A DNA stretch of 64,000 nucleotides, taken from Anaerolineae bacterium. GTDB taxonomy: Bacteria; Chloroflexota; Anaerolineae; Aggregatilineales; Phototrophicaceae. The notes under the pieces are model-generated. The model did no database searches and was not told where the DNA came from. It saw only the letters and a program-made list of their open reading frames with translations. Both the position numbers and the translations under genes were made by a program. Below, piece after piece: positions 8,779 to 17,147 of this stretch. Location: positions 125,897 to 189,896 of the forward strand of contig JALHNT010000005.1 in NCBI GenBank assembly GCA_022843385.1, given 5' to 3'. The first letter of the stretch is position 1, and every line of letters begins with the position of its first letter.

Positions 8779-9735
8779 TCAGGAAGCGGTGAGCGACTGC
8801 CAGCGCTCCCGCGCTTCATCCAGCGGCAGGTCTTCGACCGGCAGCGGTTCGCCCAGGTCATCCAGATTCACGCCCTGCTGCGCCGCCGTCATCACCGCCA
8901 ATATCCGGTTGAGGATGCGAGCCTGATCGTCCCGGCTGTAACGCTCCAAGTGCTGCGGCAGCCGGGTGTAATCGGCGCTGCGGCGTCCATATCGCGACTC
9001 TTCGAAGGCCTTGCGATAAGCCGCGCCGAAGTCGAAGCGAATATGATCGTCGCCGTTCAGCGGAATCGTCATGACTGGAATCGGGTCATCAACATCGAAC
9101 TCAACTGCCTGCACCGGCCCGGCGGCAAAGCTGGAGCGCGGGTCAAGGATGAGGATGCGGTAAGGATGCGAACCGGGTTCGTGCCGGGAATAGTCGCTAA
9201 AGTAGGCGAAGGTGGGCGGCTGTTCATGGAGAAAATTGAGTTCGACGAACACTAATCCCTGATCGAGCAGCAGGCGTCGTTTAGCGCGATAGCTCTGGGC
9301 ATCCTCGCCCCTGCCTTTGTTGCTGGGCGAGAGCAGTTCGACCCACGCCACCGGCTCGCCTTCATCCCCATCGGCATAGATGGCAATCGCAGCATAAGGA
9401 TGCTCATCGTCAATCTCGTATTCATACAACTGGTCAAGCGTCAAAGCAGAGGGGGTCGGCGCGGCGCGGGTTGAGGAGCGGGAATAAGGGAGCGTATCCT
9501 TAATCAGAATGTCGGAACGTGGTGAGCGCAGCGCTGCATCCAGCCGGCGGATTTGCACCGACTCTTCAATCTCAGCGCTATACCCCAACGGTTCAAGCTG
9601 CGCCTGCATCAGCTTCATGACATCAGTCATATAGACGTTGCGAAAGCGGTGCCAGTGATCGCTGGCCTGCCAATAGCTGTGCAGGTGGGCGTTGATGCCA
9701 CGATACTGATTCTTGATCGGGTTGATAGGCTTCAT
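8779..9735 (-). CDS. DUF4058 family protein
   Basis: This 318-residue protein belongs to DUF4058, a family common in Chloroflexota, cyanobacteria and Planctomycetes, with no established function. The conserved core VAWVELLSPSNK, then a lysine- and arginine-rich helix and LVFVELNFLH, looks like a PD-(D/E)xK nuclease-type fold of the Uma2/DUF4058 kind. The C-terminal AYRKAFEESRYGRRSADY region is also typical. The stop lies 3 bases from the stop of the convergent dehydratase gene. There are no membrane segments. The assignment to the family is firm; any enzymatic role is inference. Confidence 0.8.
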   Translation of the reverse strand: MKPINPIKNQYRGINAHLHSYWQASDHWHRFRNVYMTDVMKLMQAQLEPLGYSAEIEESVQIRRLDAALRSPRSDILIKDTLPYSRSSTRAAPTPSALTLDQLYEYEIDDEHPYAAIAIYADGDEGEPVAWVELLSPSNKGRGEDAQSYRAKRRLLLDQGLVFVELNFLHEQPPTFAYFSDYSRHEPGSHPYRILILDPRSSFAAGPVQAVEFDVDDPIPVMTIPLNGDDHIRFDFGAAYRKAFEESRYGRRSADYTRLPQHLERYSRDDQARILNRILAVMTAAQQGVNLDDLGEPLPVEDLPLDEARERWQSLTAS

Positions 9736-9788
9736 GACCGGGCGCTGCCTCGTTGACCTGAACCGATTCTAGCACAAATGCCGGCGCA

Positions 9789-10814
9789 TCAATCCGGCTT
9801 CACACAGCCGGTGAAGGAGAAGCTGTAGAGCGCCAGCCCGCGAGTCTTCAGCCGCAGCGTCAGTTCATGTCCTTCAAAGCCGGGGTTGCGCACCAGGTTA
9901 TACAGACGCGGACGATCCACCAGCACCCGGCCATCAACGGTCACATCGTCACCGCGCACGGCTTCGGTCAGCGGCGCGTCATCCTGCCACACTTCGACTG
10001 CCACCGCTTCCGGGTGCAGCATGCGTTCGACCAGCTCGACATGTGGCGTCAGGACGGCATTGACCTCCACCGCTTCGTAGGGCAGCTTGACCACCGCCTC
10101 GGTCTGCCCCTGAAACATCAGATATTGCTCACCGGCTTGCCAGGCTCCGGCCACGTAGAATGCACCGCGTGGACGCTCTTTTGGCATTGAGTACAGGGTG
10201 GGGACGCCGCGCAGATAGCCTTCGGGGTTGCCCAGCGCCCCTCGATCCAGACCGGCGTAGAGTTCAGTCGTGGGACGATAGCAGACTGCGCCGGGACGGT
10301 CTTCGGCGCGGAGGGGCTGCATCACTGGCGGCAGAGAGGCGTCGGCGTCGATCAGATGAATGACTTCCTGGATAGCGCGTTCGAAGCGCTCATAGCCGCC
10401 TTCACCATGTGAGGAGTAGCGGATGTAGCCATCGGCGTCGATCAGATATTTGGCCGGCCAGTATCGATTGGCGTAGGCCTCCCACATCTGAAACTGGTTA
10501 TCGAGATAGACCGGATAGGCGATGCGCTGTTCCAGAACAGCAGCTTCGATCTGTGACTTCTCGCGGCCAAAGGGGAACTCCGGCGTATGGACACCGATGA
10601 GGGTCAGCCAACTGGCATAACGCCGCTGCCACTCGCGCAGATAGGGCAGCGTGCGCAGGCAGTTGACGCAGCTATACTCCCAGATGTCGATCAGCACAGC
10701 CCGTCCGCGCAGGCTGTGGAGCGAAAGGGGATGGGGGGTGTTCAGCCACTCGCCCGGCGCGAATTCCGGGGCACGCAGCATACGGGTTTGTAACAGCGAG
10801 TCCTGAAGCGTCAT
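9789..10814 (-). CDS. Thioredoxin-like redox protein with DipZ-type C-terminal domain
   Basis: The 341-residue protein has an N-terminal thioredoxin fold with the motif WEYSCVNCLRTLPYL, in which the CVNC pair is the redox centre. A C-terminal beta-rich domain of the DipZ/Thioredoxin_10 type follows (about residues 190-340), ending in LALYSFSFTGC. In this family the two parts usually occur together in proteins handling disulfides at the cell envelope, but no signal peptide or membrane helix is visible here. The ORF is open from 10913; the ATG at 10814 has AAGGA upstream and leaves a sensible N terminus. A related CxNC protein, NHLRC2-like, is encoded at about 47-49 kb. Confidence 0.75.
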   Translation of the reverse strand: MTLQDSLLQTRMLRAPEFAPGEWLNTPHPLSLHSLRGRAVLIDIWEYSCVNCLRTLPYLREWQRRYASWLTLIGVHTPEFPFGREKSQIEAAVLEQRIAYPVYLDNQFQMWEAYANRYWPAKYLIDADGYIRYSSHGEGGYERFERAIQEVIHLIDADASLPPVMQPLRAEDRPGAVCYRPTTELYAGLDRGALGNPEGYLRGVPTLYSMPKERPRGAFYVAGAWQAGEQYLMFQGQTEAVVKLPYEAVEVNAVLTPHVELVERMLHPEAVAVEVWQDDAPLTEAVRGDDVTVDGRVLVDRPRLYNLVRNPGFEGHELTLRLKTRGLALYSFSFTGCVKPD

Positions 10815-10881
10815 CCGTCCAATCCTTATTCTGAAGCCTACGCGGCTCGATCCATAACCTGCCCTTATCGCTCCCCGTAGA

Positions 10882-11193
10882 TTAATCCCGAATGATGACA
10901 ACTTCAACATCACTATTGGATAGCAGTTTGGCTTCCATGGGCTGCGCCAGCACAGCTTGGACCGCGTTCCACCAGTTGATGCGATGCTGCGTCTGATTGT
11001 GCGCGTCTATGGCCGCCATGTTTTCGTATTCTTCGTAGAACATAAACCGGTTCGGGTCGGCCAGGTCTTGATAGCATGAATAAAAGAGGCAGCCGGGTTC
11101 GGCGTTGGTTTGGGCAATCAACGGCGTTGAGATATCGATGAACTGCTGGCGTTTATCCGGCTGCACTTGCACGAGCACACGTACAACAATCAT
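10882..11193 (-). CDS. Antibiotic biosynthesis monooxygenase (ABM) family protein
   Basis: A 103-residue single ABM domain of the dimeric ferredoxin-like fold. The pattern is characteristic: MIVVRVLVQVQPDKRQQF, then EPGCLFYSCYQD, then RFMFYEEYENMAAIDAHNQT, which matches the YgiN-type quinol or small-molecule oxygenases. The start at 11193 was chosen because AAGGAC lies 8 bases upstream and because the longer ORF adds a non-homologous N terminus. The gene sits upstream of the thioredoxin-like gene on the same strand, 67 bases apart, and may be in the same transcript. Members are often detoxifying or simply of unknown substrate. Confidence 0.8.
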   Translation of the reverse strand: MIVVRVLVQVQPDKRQQFIDISTPLIAQTNAEPGCLFYSCYQDLADPNRFMFYEEYENMAAIDAHNQTQHRINWWNAVQAVLAQPMEAKLLSNSDVEVVIIRD

Positions 11194-11431
11194 GGGTCTT
11201 TGTCCTTGATGGGTAGGCGAGGGAACGAAGATCGGGATTATAACAGCGGTTGGGGAGTACCCGAAATCGAGCATTGGCTGATCGAGAGGGAGCATAGCAA
11301 CACCACGATCCGACCAGTCTGGCATAGGCGACTAGGGAATTGAGTTTCTGAAAATGAACGGGTGGGATGATCTGAAACACGCCCTTCCACTCCGAAGCCC
11401 TGATCAACCCAGGTGGGGCTTTATGTTTAGC

Positions 11432-12337
11432 TCAACCGTTGGCTGTTTGGGTGTCATCCGGGCTCCAGAAATCAGGGTGATTGGGGTCTGTGAATCGAGT
11501 CATATCGGTATCTGGTGTCCAGAATTTGCCATCGGGCAGTTTTGTTCTTATGATCAATTTCATGTCGGTCAGCTTTGCGTAGCTCAAATCAGCATAGCTC
11601 AAATCAGCATAGCTCAAATCCGCGTAGCTCAAGTCCGTGCCACGCAATTTCGCTGAAGTCAAGTTCGCTAAGGTCAAGTTTGCGCCGCTCAAGTTCGTGC
11701 CTGTTAGGTTTGCGTTGCCCAATTTAGTATTGTCCAAATTCGCGCTTAGCAAATTCGCGCCCAGCAGGTTGGCATGGCTCAAATTCGCGCCCAGCAGGTT
11801 CGCATCGCTCAAGTTCGTGTTATCCAATTTTGCGCCCAGCAAATTCGCGCCTAGCAGGTTCGCGTGGCTCAAGTTCGCCTGACTCAAATTCGCGTCGCTC
11901 AGGTTCGCATAGCTCAGGTTCGCATAGCTCAAGTTCACCCTACTCAAGTTCGCGCCCTTCAGCAATCCGTCATCACCCTCTAGCCAGTCTCTATTTTTGA
12001 TCTGATGTATCGCATCTCTAGCGACCTCATTTGAGGTGCTACCCGCATCCCGAACAAGCTGTTCTTTCAACTGGCGCAGGTCGCGCTGTGCGTCACGGTG
12101 ACGGATTATCCGCTCAATAAACAGCACAGTCACAAAGACGCTCAGCGCCTCGCTAAACACATTGGCAAAATAACCAGAATCATTCTCAACCAGCAAGCCA
12201 CCTTTGCCAAACAGGGCATAACCAACCAGAATACCGATTACAGTACATACAAGAGCCACTGCCACGAAGTAAGTCAGTGGGTATTGTTTCAGAATTTCCT
12301 GTCGTTCTTGCTCGCGGTTTTTGATTTCAACACTCAT
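11432..12337 (-). CDS. Membrane-anchored pentapeptide repeat protein
   Basis: The 301-residue protein has two hydrophobic helices at the N terminus (about residues 22-44 and 58-75), a charged linker to about residue 115, and then some 25 pentapeptide repeats of the A(N/D)LSx type (for example LSYANLSYANLSDANL). Such repeats fold into a right-handed quadrilateral beta helix. The anchor places the helix at the inner face of the membrane, with a short C-terminal tail. Function is unknown; resemblance to DNA-gyrase-protecting Qnr proteins is structural only. GAGGTGG precedes the ATG. The repetitive codons make several false open frames on the opposite strand. Confidence 0.88.
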   Translation of the reverse strand: MSVEIKNREQERQEILKQYPLTYFVAVALVCTVIGILVGYALFGKGGLLVENDSGYFANVFSEALSVFVTVLFIERIIRHRDAQRDLRQLKEQLVRDAGSTSNEVARDAIHQIKNRDWLEGDDGLLKGANLSRVNLSYANLSYANLSDANLSQANLSHANLLGANLLGAKLDNTNLSDANLLGANLSHANLLGANLLSANLDNTKLGNANLTGTNLSGANLTLANLTSAKLRGTDLSYADLSYADLSYADLSYAKLTDMKLIIRTKLPDGKFWTPDTDMTRFTDPNHPDFWSPDDTQTANG

Positions 12338-12380
12338 TTTGCCACCTCGCTTTCAAGTGACAATATATGCCCAGTTAATG

Positions 12381-12410
12381 AAAGAAAAAAGCCCCCAACG
12401 GTCGGGGGCT
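12381..12410 (-). terminator. Rho-independent terminator of rnpB
   Basis: Read on the minus strand, the hairpin GCCCCC-gaccgtt-GGGGGC is followed by TTTTTTC. It lies just beyond the 3' end of rnpB and before the pentapeptide repeat gene. Confidence 0.85.
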
Positions 12411-12424
12411 TCTTGTTTGCAAGT

Positions 12425-12784
12425 GTGTTCAGGTCGGTCTGTAAGCCGCTTTCTGTACCCCGATTGGGGTGGTGGTCATCTATCTGTCCTACCCGTTACC
12501 CGGTAGGATCAAGCAGCCAACCCGGCGCTTTTTGCGGGACGGGTCGCCCCAATGCGCCTGCTCGGCCTTGCTCCCGGTGGGGTTTACCTGGCCGCGTCCA
12601 TCACTGGCCGCGCCGGTGGTCTCTTACACCGCCGTTTCACCCTCGCCCGTTGCCGGGCAATACACCTCTCTGTTGCACTTGCCATCGGGTTTCCCCGCCT
12701 GGCCGTTAGCCAGCACCGTACCCTGTGGAGAGCGGACTTTCCTCCCTCCCGAAGGAGAGCAACCACCCGACCAGCCTGAACACC
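12425..12784 (-). ncRNA. rnpB: RNase P RNA, bacterial A type
   Basis: This is the catalytic RNA subunit of RNase P, which matures the 5' ends of tRNAs. Read on the minus strand, the near-universal GAGGAAAGTCC of the P3/P4 region lies at about 12743-12753, and the matching 3' part with ACAGAAAGCGGCTTAC is near 12437-12452. The two ends pair as helix P1 (GTGTTCAGG with CCTGAACAC). GAAACGGC and AGAGACCACCGG-type elements of the specificity domain lie between them. The length of about 360 bases is usual for the A type. A perfect TATAAT lies 7 bases before the 5' end, and a strong terminator follows. Several ORFs on the opposite strand across this region are spurious. Confidence 0.95.
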
Positions 12785-12789
12785 ACGTC

Positions 12790-12795
12790 ATTATA
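12790..12795 (-). promoter_or_regulatory. -10 box of rnpB
   Basis: TATAAT on the minus strand ends 6 bases before the predicted 5' end of RNase P RNA at about 12783, the expected distance for a start site. No clear -35 sequence is seen. Confidence 0.65.
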
Positions 12796-12875
12796 CGCCG
12801 CCCGTCTGATAGCCCATAGAGGCGATCTGGTGGGCTGGAGTGAGTAGCGATTTTCTGACAATCCAACAGTGCAGA

Positions 12876-12902
12876 TTGGCTCTATACTGAGAGTAGAGCC
12901 AA
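12876..12902. promoter_or_regulatory. Inverted repeat upstream of the Gfo/Idh gene
   Basis: A perfect 9-base inverted repeat, TTGGCTCTA and TAGAGCCAA, is separated by 9 bases. A TATACT hexamer begins inside the left arm. It lies 21 bases before the ATG at 12924 and could be an operator over the -10 region or a hairpin in the leader. Which protein would bind is not known. Confidence 0.4.
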
Positions 12903-12923
12903 CCGGTTCAGCAGGGCAGCGCA

Positions 12924-14363
12924 ATGGCACCGAGCAAGAACATCGTCATCGCCGGATTGGGGCCACACGCCCGCCGCATCTATTACCCGCTGCTGGAGAA
13001 ATACGCCCAGATCTATAACATCCGGGTTGTGCTGGTGATTGACCGGCGCGAACAGGAAGTGGCAGTGCGCAGCTACCTGGATGGCCGCGCCTTACAGCCG
13101 CAGTCGATCCTGTTCATCGACGAGCATCCCAATGGCGACGATGCGCCTGGTGAGCAACTGCTGGCACCATTGCGCGAACTGACCCGCACCCAGCATATTC
13201 ACGGCATCATCATCGCCACTGAGCCGCGCTCCCATAAAGTCTATGCCTTGTGGGCTGTGCTGAACGGGATCGATATTTTGGTCGATAAACCGTTGACGGC
13301 ACCCCCAGGCGCATCGGTTGATCCCTATGCTGCTCGGCAGGTCTATGCCGATTACCTCGATCTGGAACGCTGCCTGCACTTCTCCCATAGCAACCTCATC
13401 ATCCAGAGCCAGCGCCGTAGTCACGAAGGTTACCGCCTGATCCATGATTATCTGGTGAATTTTGTCCCGCGCTATCAGATTCCCATCTCCTATATCGATC
13501 TGTATCACGGGGATGGCATGTGGGCGATGCCGGATGAATTGTTCCGGCGTGAGAACCATCCCTATAAGTATGGCTATGGCAAGCTGATGCACTCCGGCTA
13601 TCATTTCGTCGATGTGCTGGCCTGGCTAACCCGGATCAATGACCAGCTTGAAAACAAATGTCCTCGGCAGGTTGATATTCTGGCGCGGCGTTTTGGCCCC
13701 TATGACTTTCTGCATCAGATGACTCCGCCGGATTACGAGCGCCTGTTTGGGACGCGCATCTCCGATACACCTTTTTCGCCAGCGCGCCTGGAAAGCACCC
13801 GCGCCTATGGTGAGCAGGACGCCTTCATCCTGTGCCAGTTCTTGCGTGACAATGCCGTCATCACCACTGCCACACTGAATCTTCAGCAGAACTCCTTCTC
13901 GCGCCGTTCCTGGTTGCCGCCGGCACAGGATGTCTATAAGGGGAATGGGCGCGTGCGGCATGAACGCCTCAACCTCCAGGTGGGCAACCTGCTCAATATC
14001 CAGGCGCATTCTTATCAATCGTATGAAGCTGGACGCCCGGACAGTGAAGTTGAGGGGGTTGGGCATGAAGACCACTTTGAGATTCATATCTATCGCAACA
14101 GCGGATTGATCGGCGGGCAGCCGCTGGAAAAGATCGACATCGGCGCGCCCATGCGCCAACAGCAGGCTGATGATCCCGCCTTCCTCGGGCATAACGAACG
14201 CGCCCGCGAGATCCATTTCCTCGATTTTCTGGAACGACGCCCCGGTGCCTCGCATTTCGCCCAGCACAAGCGTACCGCCCGGTTGCTCTCCGGCATGTGC
14301 GAAGCGCTGGCACGTGATGTTCAGGGCGAAGTTCCACATGTTGTTGTTGAGTTGGGGGTGTAG
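12924..14363 (+). CDS. Gfo/Idh/MocA family oxidoreductase-like protein
   Basis: The 479-residue protein has an N-terminal dinucleotide-binding fold (VIAGLGPHARR, residues about 8-18; the usual GxGxxG is GLGPHA here) and the Gfo/Idh/MocA signature near residue 115 (DILVDKPL), in which the lysine is the usual catalytic candidate. The rest is a longer and more divergent C-terminal domain than in typical family members (about 350 residues). It probably oxidises or reduces a sugar or sugar derivative with NAD(P). It stands directly before the Tat-exported GH43 gene, 88 bases apart and on the same strand, which suggests a role in pentose or oligosaccharide metabolism, but the substrate is not known. 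Confidence 0.7.
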   Translation: MAPSKNIVIAGLGPHARRIYYPLLEKYAQIYNIRVVLVIDRREQEVAVRSYLDGRALQPQSILFIDEHPNGDDAPGEQLLAPLRELTRTQHIHGIIIATEPRSHKVYALWAVLNGIDILVDKPLTAPPGASVDPYAARQVYADYLDLERCLHFSHSNLIIQSQRRSHEGYRLIHDYLVNFVPRYQIPISYIDLYHGDGMWAMPDELFRRENHPYKYGYGKLMHSGYHFVDVLAWLTRINDQLENKCPRQVDILARRFGPYDFLHQMTPPDYERLFGTRISDTPFSPARLESTRAYGEQDAFILCQFLRDNAVITTATLNLQQNSFSRRSWLPPAQDVYKGNGRVRHERLNLQVGNLLNIQAHSYQSYEAGRPDSEVEGVGHEDHFEIHIYRNSGLIGGQPLEKIDIGAPMRQQQADDPAFLGHNERAREIHFLDFLERRPGASHFAQHKRTARLLSGMCEALARDVQGEVPHVVVELGV

Positions 14364-14451
14364 TCCATCGGCAACCACAGTCGGTTGCGCCTTGCCGCCA
14401 GGGACGTTACCTTTTCGCTACTTGTCTTTCATCCGAGCAAGGAAGTAAATC

Positions 14452-15456
14452 ATGTCCGATCCCATCTCCCGCCGTCATTTTCTTCAGTCCGGGCTGGCGC
14501 TGGGCGGCGCTGGACTGACCGGGAATCTGCTGCCCGTGCTGCAACCGCTGGAACTCACCGGCGATACCCGTTACATCCACGATCCGGTCATCATCAAGGA
14601 TGGAGAGCGCTTCTATTGTTTCTGCACCGGCCCCGGCATCCGCATCCGCGAATCAGCCGATCTGCTGAAATGGGAAAAAGGCTCCCCCGGCAAGCTCTTC
14701 GACCGGACGCCTGACTGGGTTCGCGCCGCCATCCCCAACCAGAATGATATGTGGGCGCCGGATGTAGCCTTCTTCAATGAGCGCTTCTATCTGTACTACT
14801 CGGTATCCACCTTCGGCAGCAATCGCTCGGTGATCGGGCTGGTTACCAACCCAACGCTCGACTCCCAGTCGCCGGATTATGGGTGGGTGGATGAAGGGCT
14901 GATCCTCGAATCGACGCTGGCCGGCAACTACAACTGCATTGATCCCAACTTCATCCTGGATGCCGATGGCAATCCCTGGCTGGCCTTTGGCAGCTTCTGG
15001 AGTGGCATCAAACTGCGTCGTCTGGATGCGACCGGCAAGCCTTCCAGCGAGGACACGACGCTGTATGCCCTGGCGCAGCGAACCGTCAACTCCGGGGCGA
15101 TTGAAGCGCCGTTCATCATCTATCGCGATGGGTTCTACTACCTGTTCGCGTCGTTCGATTTCTGCTGCCGGGGCATCGAAAGCAGCTATTACGTGGTGGT
15201 GGGTCGCTCAACTGAAATCACCGGGCCGTATGTAGACCGGGCGGGTGGGGCGATGCTGGAGGGCGGCGGGACACCGGTCACCTTTCCCACCGAGCGCTGG
15301 CGTGGGCCGGGCCACTGCGCTGTGCTGCGTGAAGGGGATGTCGATTATCTGGTGTATCACGCCTACGATGCCCAAAATCTTGGCACTCCGACGCTGCACA
15401 TCAGCCGCCTGAGCTGGGATGCCGATGGCTGGCCGGCAATCGACCCGCTGGAGTAG
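14452..15456 (+). CDS. Tat-exported GH43 arabinanase/arabinosidase-like enzyme
   Basis: The 334-residue protein starts with a twin-arginine signal (SRRHFLQSGLALGGAGL), so it should be folded in the cytoplasm and exported by Tat. The rest is a five-bladed GH43 propeller. The likely catalytic residues are Asp in IHDPVII (general base), Asp in CIDPNFILD (pKa modulator) and Glu in GAIEAPFIIY (general acid). MWAPDVAFFNERFYLYYS and the single-domain size resemble endo-1,5-alpha-L-arabinanases. With the GH51 and second GH43 genes nearby, arabinan is the most probable substrate. AAGGAAGT precedes the ATG. The other GH genes of the locus are on the opposite strand. Confidence 0.82.
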   Translation: MSDPISRRHFLQSGLALGGAGLTGNLLPVLQPLELTGDTRYIHDPVIIKDGERFYCFCTGPGIRIRESADLLKWEKGSPGKLFDRTPDWVRAAIPNQNDMWAPDVAFFNERFYLYYSVSTFGSNRSVIGLVTNPTLDSQSPDYGWVDEGLILESTLAGNYNCIDPNFILDADGNPWLAFGSFWSGIKLRRLDATGKPSSEDTTLYALAQRTVNSGAIEAPFIIYRDGFYYLFASFDFCCRGIESSYYVVVGRSTEITGPYVDRAGGAMLEGGGTPVTFPTERWRGPGHCAVLREGDVDYLVYHAYDAQNLGTPTLHISRLSWDADGWPAIDPLE

Positions 15457-15477
15457 ATCAGGCGAGGATGTCTCTCC

Positions 15478-15506
15478 CGTAAGGGCGGTTGGCGAACCAC
15501 CCCTAC
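15478..15506. repeat. Short palindrome of the GTAGGG-hairpin family
   Basis: The imperfect palindrome GGGCGGTTGGCGAACCACCCC, bordered by CCTAC on its right side, lies between the convergent GH43 genes. Related palindromes occur at 20947-20972 and 58593-58618. Confidence 0.5.
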
Positions 15507-15590
15507 AGGTAATCTCTTTCTTGCAAATGCTCGAAACGTGTCGCATCCATCGGTGAAGTGTGAGGGCTGAGCGGAACGAAATATCCGTTC

Positions 15591-17075
15591 TCACTTCACC
15601 TCAAGAAAAGTTGCATCAGCCCGCGCCCGTTCGCTGGTGATGGTCGCCAACTCCGCCAGCGCCGTCACACCAAAGCGCTGACCGAGAAAGCTGCCGGGCT
15701 GGCTGAAGGCTTCCAATGACAGCCAGGTGTCATCCGCCAATCCCGGACGCCGCCACCAGGTCGCTGCCTCAGCAAATTCCGCTGAACCATCATTCGGGGC
15801 GAAGATGACCGCCATCCCCTGATGCCGCAGGAAGAAGCCCGGCCGGTTGGCCGCTTCGATGGAGATAGCCTCGTCATCAGCCAATCCAGGATGGATGAAG
15901 AACCACGAGTCCTGTAGCGGGCTGGGGGCGAAATCGAGCCGCACCGCTTCGTCCACATGACGCAGAAAGGCATCCAGTCCATAGCCCTGCAAGCGGGTGA
16001 CGCCCGCCGTGATGTCCGGCAGCGGGTCAATCCCGGTATCGCCGGATGGAGCAGCGATGGCCTCATCCAGCGCGACCGGCACACCAAAATTGGGCGTGCC
16101 ATCGGCGTTCCAGGTGAACTTCTGCACGCGGGTGGTGCGCTGGTCATCACAGACGCCGACTTCCGAGTCGTTGGCGTGATACACAATCCAGTCTTCCGTC
16201 CCATCCGGCGACTTGAAGAACCCGTTGTGTCCGGGGCCGAACACCCCGTTGGCATCCGAGCGCTGGAAAAGCGGCTCTGGACTCTTGACCCACGAGGCAG
16301 CATCCAGCGGATCGCCGCCGTTGTAGGTCAGCATCCCCAGCGCGTAATCCGGCGTGGCGCAAAAGCTGCCGGAATAGATGATGAAAGTACGCCCATCGTG
16401 TTGCAAGGCCACCGGGCCTTCGGTGACGTTCAGGCCGCTCTTTTCCCAGTCGTATTCCGGCGCAGCGATCTGAACGCGCGGCCCGTTCAATGTCCAGGGA
16501 TCGCTCATCGGCGCGATGAACAAGACTTGATTCGGGCCAACCCACGACGAGAACAGGAAGTGGAGCGCGTCGTTCAGTTGCAGGATGCTGCCATCAATCG
16601 CCCAGGTGTCCATACCCGGATCGAACAGCCGTCCCTTGTAGCTGTACGGCCCCATCGGGTCGGTGCCGGCGCTTTCCAGCACATGCGTCCGCTGGTTGTC
16701 CAGCGTGCCAGAGGTGCCAGCCGAATAATAGTAATACCAGCGCGGCCCATCCGGCCCTTCCAGCAGGTGAAACTCCGGTGCCCACATATTGCAGCAGCGT
16801 GAGGGATCGGTCTCCTGATAGATGTGGATGGGCGAGGCGGTCTTCAGCCCGGCCAGGGTTGGCGAACGGCGCATATTGAGCGTCGAGCCGCCGGTGGTGG
16901 TCGCCAGATAATAGTAACCGTCGTAATAGGTCAGCCAGGGATCCGGCCCGCTGATGGTCAGCGGATTACGCAGGGTGGCCGGTTCGGATTGGGCGCTGCT
17001 CAGGCTGAGAGTCAGGAGCGCCAGGATGGCACACACCATCCCGACGATCAGGCGCGGGGAAGATAAACGGGTCAT
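15591..17075 (-). CDS. Secreted GH43 enzyme with C-terminal AbfB (CBM42) domain
   Basis: The 494-residue protein has a Sec signal peptide (hydrophobic residues 9-27, cleavage near SSAQS). A GH43 domain (about 35-345) follows, with likely catalytic residues Asp in SGPDPWLTYY, Asp in AIDGSILQL and Glu in NVTEGPVAL. A C-terminal beta-trefoil-like AbfB/CBM42 domain (about 360-490) shows two internal repeats around FLRHVDE and FFLRHQG; this module binds arabinofuranose side chains. The enzyme probably removes arabinofuranosyl residues outside the cell and supplies the downstream GH51 enzymes. AGGATGTATC precedes the ATG. It is the last gene of the minus-strand run that begins with the sugar-binding protein. 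Confidence 0.85.
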   Translation of the reverse strand: MTRLSSPRLIVGMVCAILALLTLSLSSAQSEPATLRNPLTISGPDPWLTYYDGYYYLATTTGGSTLNMRRSPTLAGLKTASPIHIYQETDPSRCCNMWAPEFHLLEGPDGPRWYYYYSAGTSGTLDNQRTHVLESAGTDPMGPYSYKGRLFDPGMDTWAIDGSILQLNDALHFLFSSWVGPNQVLFIAPMSDPWTLNGPRVQIAAPEYDWEKSGLNVTEGPVALQHDGRTFIIYSGSFCATPDYALGMLTYNGGDPLDAASWVKSPEPLFQRSDANGVFGPGHNGFFKSPDGTEDWIVYHANDSEVGVCDDQRTTRVQKFTWNADGTPNFGVPVALDEAIAAPSGDTGIDPLPDITAGVTRLQGYGLDAFLRHVDEAVRLDFAPSPLQDSWFFIHPGLADDEAISIEAANRPGFFLRHQGMAVIFAPNDGSAEFAEAATWWRRPGLADDTWLSLEAFSQPGSFLGQRFGVTALAELATITSERARADATFLEVK

Positions 17076-17147
17076 GATACATCCTTTGTGGCGAGGGTGC
17101 GGGGCGATAGTTGAACCGCCCCGTTGGTCTTCTCGCCAGAACAGCCC

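Noticed and set aside
11637..11882. Plus-strand ORF of 81 codons with a repeating KFA pattern
   Set aside because: It is the antisense reading of the pentapeptide repeat array, whose 15-base period makes all frames regular.
12098..12819. Several overlapping plus-strand ORFs of 60 to 203 codons
   Set aside because: They lie across rnpB and its terminator on the other strand; the RNase P RNA structure and conserved sequences explain the DNA, and the ORFs have no ribosome binding sites or family motifs.
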